From positions 1-9,374 of the forward strand of contig CAZJDV010000091.1 of assembly GCA_964544865.1 (NCBI GenBank): a DNA stretch of 9,374 nt, given 5' to 3'. Under the pieces are notes generated by a model. It ran no database searches, was not told where the DNA came from, and saw only the letters and a program-made list of their open reading frames with translations. This DNA comes from CAZJDV01 sp964544865. GTDB lineage: Bacteria > Chloroflexota > Dehalococcoidia > Lucifugimonadales > CAJWER01. How positions within the stretch are numbered: the first letter of the stretch is position 1; every line of letters starts with the position of its first letter. A program made the position numbers and the translations under genes. Shown piece by piece: positions 7,074 to 9,374 of the stretch.

Positions 7074-7115
7074 CATGTATAGTCCTGCTAGTATCATGTA
7101 TAGTCCTGCTAGTAT
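7074..7115. repeat. Perfect tandem direct repeat, 2 x 21 bp
   Basis: The unit (begins CATGTATAGTCC, ends TGCTAGTAT) occurs at 7074-7094 and again at 7095-7115 without a mismatch or gap. It ends 16 bases before the ATG at 7132 and runs into the ribosome binding region. The 21-bp period equals two helical turns, so a protein bound to both copies would sit on one face of the DNA. Each copy holds a -10-like TATAGT, so the duplication may also have doubled a promoter element. If translation began further upstream, the repeat would encode MYSPASI twice, but the start at 7132 is better supported. Confidence 0.9.
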
Positions 7116-7131
7116 CGAAGAGAGGGGCGGG

Positions 7132-7824
7132 ATGGCTACATCGTATACAGTGATCCTGAGACACGATTACGGGGAACCGGACTGGGAGCGCATCAGATTC
7201 GCGGGTACCATGGCGATCTATGGGGCAACCATAGGCGGCTGTGCGATCCTGGTCAACTTCCTGTCTCGGGCCAGCTACCCCGACGTGCCGGAGCACATGT
7301 CCTTCGCCGCCTCGGCGTTCTTCGGAGTTATCGGAGCCATCGCCGGAGGAGCCCTGACCGCGCCTATCGCTTACTGGGCTTACGGGGGCCTCCCCACCTT
7401 CGCATTCACCGCCAGGCCCAAACGAGGCCCTCGCAGCCTCCTGGCGTGGGGCGCATTCGGCCTGGGCTATGGCATGGTGCTACCGATGCTGCTGGGCATG
7501 TTCGTTCCTGCTGCCTTCCGCTTCCTGGCGTTCAAGAGCGGGGCGATCAGCGTGCCCGACCTGCTGTCCAGCTTCATCGACCTCATCATAAGCTCACCTT
7601 TTCTGGCCGCGATGCTGGGGTTCCAGTACTTTTTCACTGGTATCGCCGCCGGCTTGCTCTTCGGTTTTGGCGCCTGGATCATCGACGTCTTCAGCTCGTC
7701 CACGGACCCCTCAACGGCCAAGTACGGGTCGTGGGTCATGGCGCTGGGCCTGTCCATCGTGGTCGTCGCCGCCCTCATATTCCTGCCCGAGACCTTTCTG
7801 GCCAGGGCCGGCCAACTGCGTTAG
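7132..7824 (+). CDS. Unrecognised polytopic membrane protein, 230 aa
   Basis: I do not recognise a family. The product begins with a short hydrophilic, charged segment (HDYGEPDWERIRF, 11-23), then has five or six likely membrane helices: about 23-44 (MAIYGATIGGCAILVNFL), 57-83 (Gly/Ala-rich, FFGVIGAIAGGALTAPIAYW), 104-127, 149-165, 166-187 and 200-219. A basic stretch TARPKRGPRS (93-102) probably faces the cytoplasm. ATG at 7132 is chosen because GAGAGG (7120-7125) lies six bases upstream. The frame is open further upstream to 7021, but that would place the 21-bp repeats inside the gene. The gene is divergent from the permease array and separated from the sialidase-like gene by 518 bp, so its context does not reveal its role. 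The even base use and many membrane segments make a real gene likely. Confidence 0.8.
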   Translation: MATSYTVILRHDYGEPDWERIRFAGTMAIYGATIGGCAILVNFLSRASYPDVPEHMSFAASAFFGVIGAIAGGALTAPIAYWAYGGLPTFAFTARPKRGPRSLLAWGAFGLGYGMVLPMLLGMFVPAAFRFLAFKSGAISVPDLLSSFIDLIISSPFLAAMLGFQYFFTGIAAGLLFGFGAWIIDVFSSSTDPSTAKYGSWVMALGLSIVVVAALIFLPETFLARAGQLR

Positions 7825-8080
7825 CCCTGCCCGTCCACGAGTCCGTCCGGCTTTACTCGGGTTGGCCGACCTTCCTCTGGACCTATCGCCGGGCTCCACA
7901 CGCCGCCGAAACGTTTGGCCAACCGGCTCCCGCCGCAGAGGCCAGCTTCTTCCGAAGGGCATTCGCAGTACTGGCCCAGGGGTATGTTCTCGCCGGTGCA
8001 GTCCCTCACTTCTCAGGAACCAACGGCATACCCTGGGCGGACGCCGCACTCGACGGGACGCGCGCCCAACATCCCCAACC

Positions 8081-8103
8081 CGCGAAGACTAGCGGTCTTC
8101 GCG
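8081..8103. repeat. Perfect inverted repeat, 9-bp stem and 5-base loop
   Basis: CGCGAAGAC, loop TAGCG, GTCTTCGCG. The stem is perfect and GC-rich, so it would form a stable hairpin in RNA. No T-run follows on either strand, so it is not a standard intrinsic terminator. It lies 257 bases after the membrane protein gene and 240 before the sialidase-like gene. It could be a processing or stabilising hairpin, or a binding site. Confidence 0.7.
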
Positions 8104-8222
8104 CCTCCCTGCGACGATAAACTGTGCGGCAACCTTTTGGCGGGACGACTGCACGAAGGTGCTGCTAGCGAGAGATTTGCAGGCGGAAAAATGGGGATGT
8201 ACAGAGAGTCATCGAGTCTTTG

Positions 8223-8255
8223 CCATATGCGTGAGGGTGGCCCTCAAACATATGG
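8223..8255. repeat. 33-bp dyad: two nested perfect inverted repeats upstream of the sialidase-like gene
   Basis: CCATATG (8223-8229) pairs with CATATGG (8249-8255), and TGAGGG (8232-8237) pairs with CCCTCA (8241-8246), around a TGG centre. Only two unpaired bases on each side separate the outer from the inner arms. As DNA it resembles an operator for a dimeric or tetrameric regulator; as RNA it would be a 13-bp hairpin with a 2x2 internal loop. No T-run follows, so it is not a typical terminator. It lies 87 bases before the GTG start at 8343 and just after a weak promoter-like pair, a place that suits repression or leader control. Confidence 0.75.
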
Positions 8256-8329
8256 TTATCCGATTTCGATCATGAAGGGCGGACGGGAGCGCTGAACGGT
8301 ATTCTCTGCGAATCGCTGATAGACGACCC

Positions 8330-8335
8330 AGGGGG
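8330..8335 (+). promoter_or_regulatory. Ribosome binding site deciding the GTG start of the sialidase-like gene
   Basis: AGGGGG lies seven bases before GTG at 8343. The frame is open from 8235, but no ATG, GTG or TTG occurs between there and 8343. The next start, ATG at 8370, has no such site. Confidence 0.65.
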
Positions 8336-8342
8336 CATTCAA

Positions 8343-9374
8343 GTGTACTACCGGCGCCAGTTACCCAAAATGGGCGGCGTGTGCAGGCCGCTGGAGACCA
8401 GAAGATTCGTCATGATGACCATGGACGGGTACTGGCCGGTCATCCTTAAGCTGCCCAACGGCCATCTCGGCGTGGTCACCCGGGACGGCGCCTTTCATGG
8501 AGGAGAGCGAGGTCGTCTGGTGTTCGTGACCTCACCGGACGGGGGCGAGTCCTGGAGTCACGCCACGGTCATCGCGGCGGACGGACCCGACAATCGCAAT
8601 CCCGCCTTTGGGGTGGCGGCGGACGGCACGCTGCTGGCCCTTTTCATCAAGGCAGACCGGTACATCGATGGGAACTGGTCTCCCGAGAAGGACCGTGGAG
8701 GCTACACTCCTACGTGGATGTCTCGCTCGAACGACAATGGGGCCACCTGGGGCGAGGCCGAGGTTGTCGACGGCCAGGGCCGCGAGCAGTGGAGCTACGC
8801 GGGGCGCACCGGGCCCGACGACCATCACCGCTACTCATCCCCCTTCGGAAAGATGCTGACGCTGCCGGACGGCACCATCTTGATGGGATATGCTATCGGC
8901 ACCACGGAGCAGCCTCGTCAGGCGGGCGCTGCGTTCCTGATCCGTTCCCGCGACGGCGGGCGGACATGGGTGGACTGCGTCACGCTGGCGGAAGGCTACG
9001 GCGAGCCGGCGTTGTGTCACCTTGGCGGCGATCGCTTCCTGGTAATGCTGAGAAGCACTACCCAGGGGAGCACGGGTCTGTGGCAGATCGATTCCGAGGA
9101 TGGAGGATATACTTGGACCGAGCCTCGCCAGATCACCGGAGACATGGAGCATCCCGGAGACGTTATCAGGCTCCAGGACGGCCGGCTTCTGCTAACATAC
9201 GGTCGTCGTCGGCCGCCAATGGGAATCCTGGGCATGGTCAGCCGAGACGACGGCAAGACCTGGCACGAAAGGAGGAAGCTTCTGCTGGTGGGCGATTCCG
9301 GCGACGACCAGGGTTATCCAAGCAGCATTCAGCTCGACGACGGCACGATAGTCACGGTGTATTACTCCTCGGAG
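8343..9374 (+). CDS. Sialidase-like BNR/Asp-box beta-propeller protein, truncated by the window edge
   Basis: 344 codons are visible and the frame is still open at the right edge. Five Asp boxes (S-x-D-x-G-x-T/S-W) mark the blades of a six-bladed beta-propeller: SPDGGESW (64-71), SNDNGATW (129-136), SRDGGRTW (202-209), SEDGGYTW (251-258) and SRDDGKTW (300-307). Blade starts such as KLPNGHLGVV, LPDGTILMGY, LQDGRLLLTYGRRR and the late GYPSSIQLDDGTIVTVYYSS are typical of exo-alpha-sialidase-like proteins of this fold. Such enzymes remove terminal sialic acid or related sugars, but many family members have other or unproven substrates, and I cannot place a full Arg triad with confidence. The N-terminus (MYYRRQLPK) has no signal peptide, so the product may be cytoplasmic unless the start is wrong. 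The gene is near complete for the family's usual 350-400 residues. The 33-bp dyad upstream suggests its own regulation. Confidence 0.87.
   Translation, partial: MYYRRQLPKMGGVCRPLETRRFVMMTMDGYWPVILKLPNGHLGVVTRDGAFHGGERGRLVFVTSPDGGESWSHATVIAADGPDNRNPAFGVAADGTLLALFIKADRYIDGNWSPEKDRGGYTPTWMSRSNDNGATWGEAEVVDGQGREQWSYAGRTGPDDHHRYSSPFGKMLTLPDGTILMGYAIGTTEQPRQAGAAFLIRSRDGGRTWVDCVTLAEGYGEPALCHLGGDRFLVMLRSTTQGSTGLWQIDSEDGGYTWTEPRQITGDMEHPGDVIRLQDGRLLLTYGRRRPPMGILGMVSRDDGKTWHERRKLLLVGDSGDDQGYPSSIQLDDGTIVTVYYSSE

Larger units (their letters stand above)
7825..8342. other. 518-bp intergenic region with two inverted repeats, no convincing gene
   Basis: Several frames are open here by chance on both strands, but their products are rich in Arg, Pro and Ser, show no family motif, and have no ribosome binding site. 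I see no tRNA, rRNA or recognisable riboswitch. The region holds the inverted repeats at 8081-8103 and 8223-8255. It also has a spaced 8-bp pair (GGTTGGCC near 7860, GGCCAACC near 7917) that could be chance. A weak promoter-like pair, TTGCAG (8177-8182) and TACAGA (8200-8205), precedes the second inverted repeat. The region probably contains the end of the membrane protein transcript and the control region of the sialidase-like gene. Confidence 0.6.

Noticed and set aside
7860..7924. Spaced inverted pair GGTTGGCC / GGCCAACC
   Set aside because: Eight-bp arms separated by 49 bases, with flanks that do not pair; chance is a sufficient explanation.
7821..8009. Minus-strand 62-codon frame with several Cys (YCECPSEEAGLCGG)
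   Set aside because: It has no ribosome binding site or recognisable motif, overlaps the stop codon of the membrane protein gene, and has a composition typical of chance frames in GC-rich DNA.
7446..8120. Plus-strand frame overlapping the membrane protein and running into the intergenic region
   Set aside because: Most of it is an out-of-frame reading of the membrane protein gene. The product is Arg/Pro/His-rich with no domain and no start signal.

Overview
The window looks like bacterial chromosomal DNA: compact, GC-rich by eye, with Shine-Dalgarno sites ahead of most genes. The mix of an enolase-superfamily sugar-acid dehydratase, an aldo/keto reductase, a BNR/Asp-box sialidase-like protein and a large set of oligopeptide-type ABC permeases would suit a heterotroph that uses sugars or glycans. 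Marine Chloroflexota (SAR202-like) or a sponge/marine candidate phylum would fit, but the taxon is an inference from gene content, not something the sequence proves.

Layout: (1) 1-323, plus strand: the C-terminal end of a galactonate/mannonate-dehydratase-like enolase-superfamily enzyme. (2) 465-1448, plus strand: a complete aldo/keto reductase with its own ribosome binding site. (3) 1501-6848, minus strand: five consecutive paralogous DppB/OppB-type permease genes, called here perm5 (first transcribed) to perm1 (last). A good sigma70-type promoter at 6942-6970 lies before perm5, and the array ends tail-to-tail against the aldo/keto reductase. (4) 7132-7824, plus strand: an unrecognised polytopic membrane protein, divergent from the array, with a perfect two-copy 21-bp direct repeat just before its start. 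(5) 7825-8342: 518 bp without a convincing gene, holding two clean inverted repeats. (6) 8343 to the right edge, plus strand: a sialidase-like beta-propeller protein with five Asp boxes, cut off by the window.

The most unusual feature is the array. DppB/OppB proteins normally work with a DppC/OppC permease, two ATPases and a binding protein. Here five B-type genes stand together with none of these beside them, and both ends of the run are closed by genes of other families. The third gene (perm3) is broken by an in-frame TGA and two single-base frameshifts. The last gene (perm1) has ACG where its paralogs have ATG, although a strong Shine-Dalgarno sequence is still in place. The paralogs are nearly alike in the membrane core but differ strongly in the extracytoplasmic loop after the first membrane segment, which suggests different partners or substrates.

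A plausible but unproven reading is that the locus handles sugars or sugar acids: the sialidase-like protein would release glycan parts, the permeases import them, and the dehydratase and reductase act on the products.
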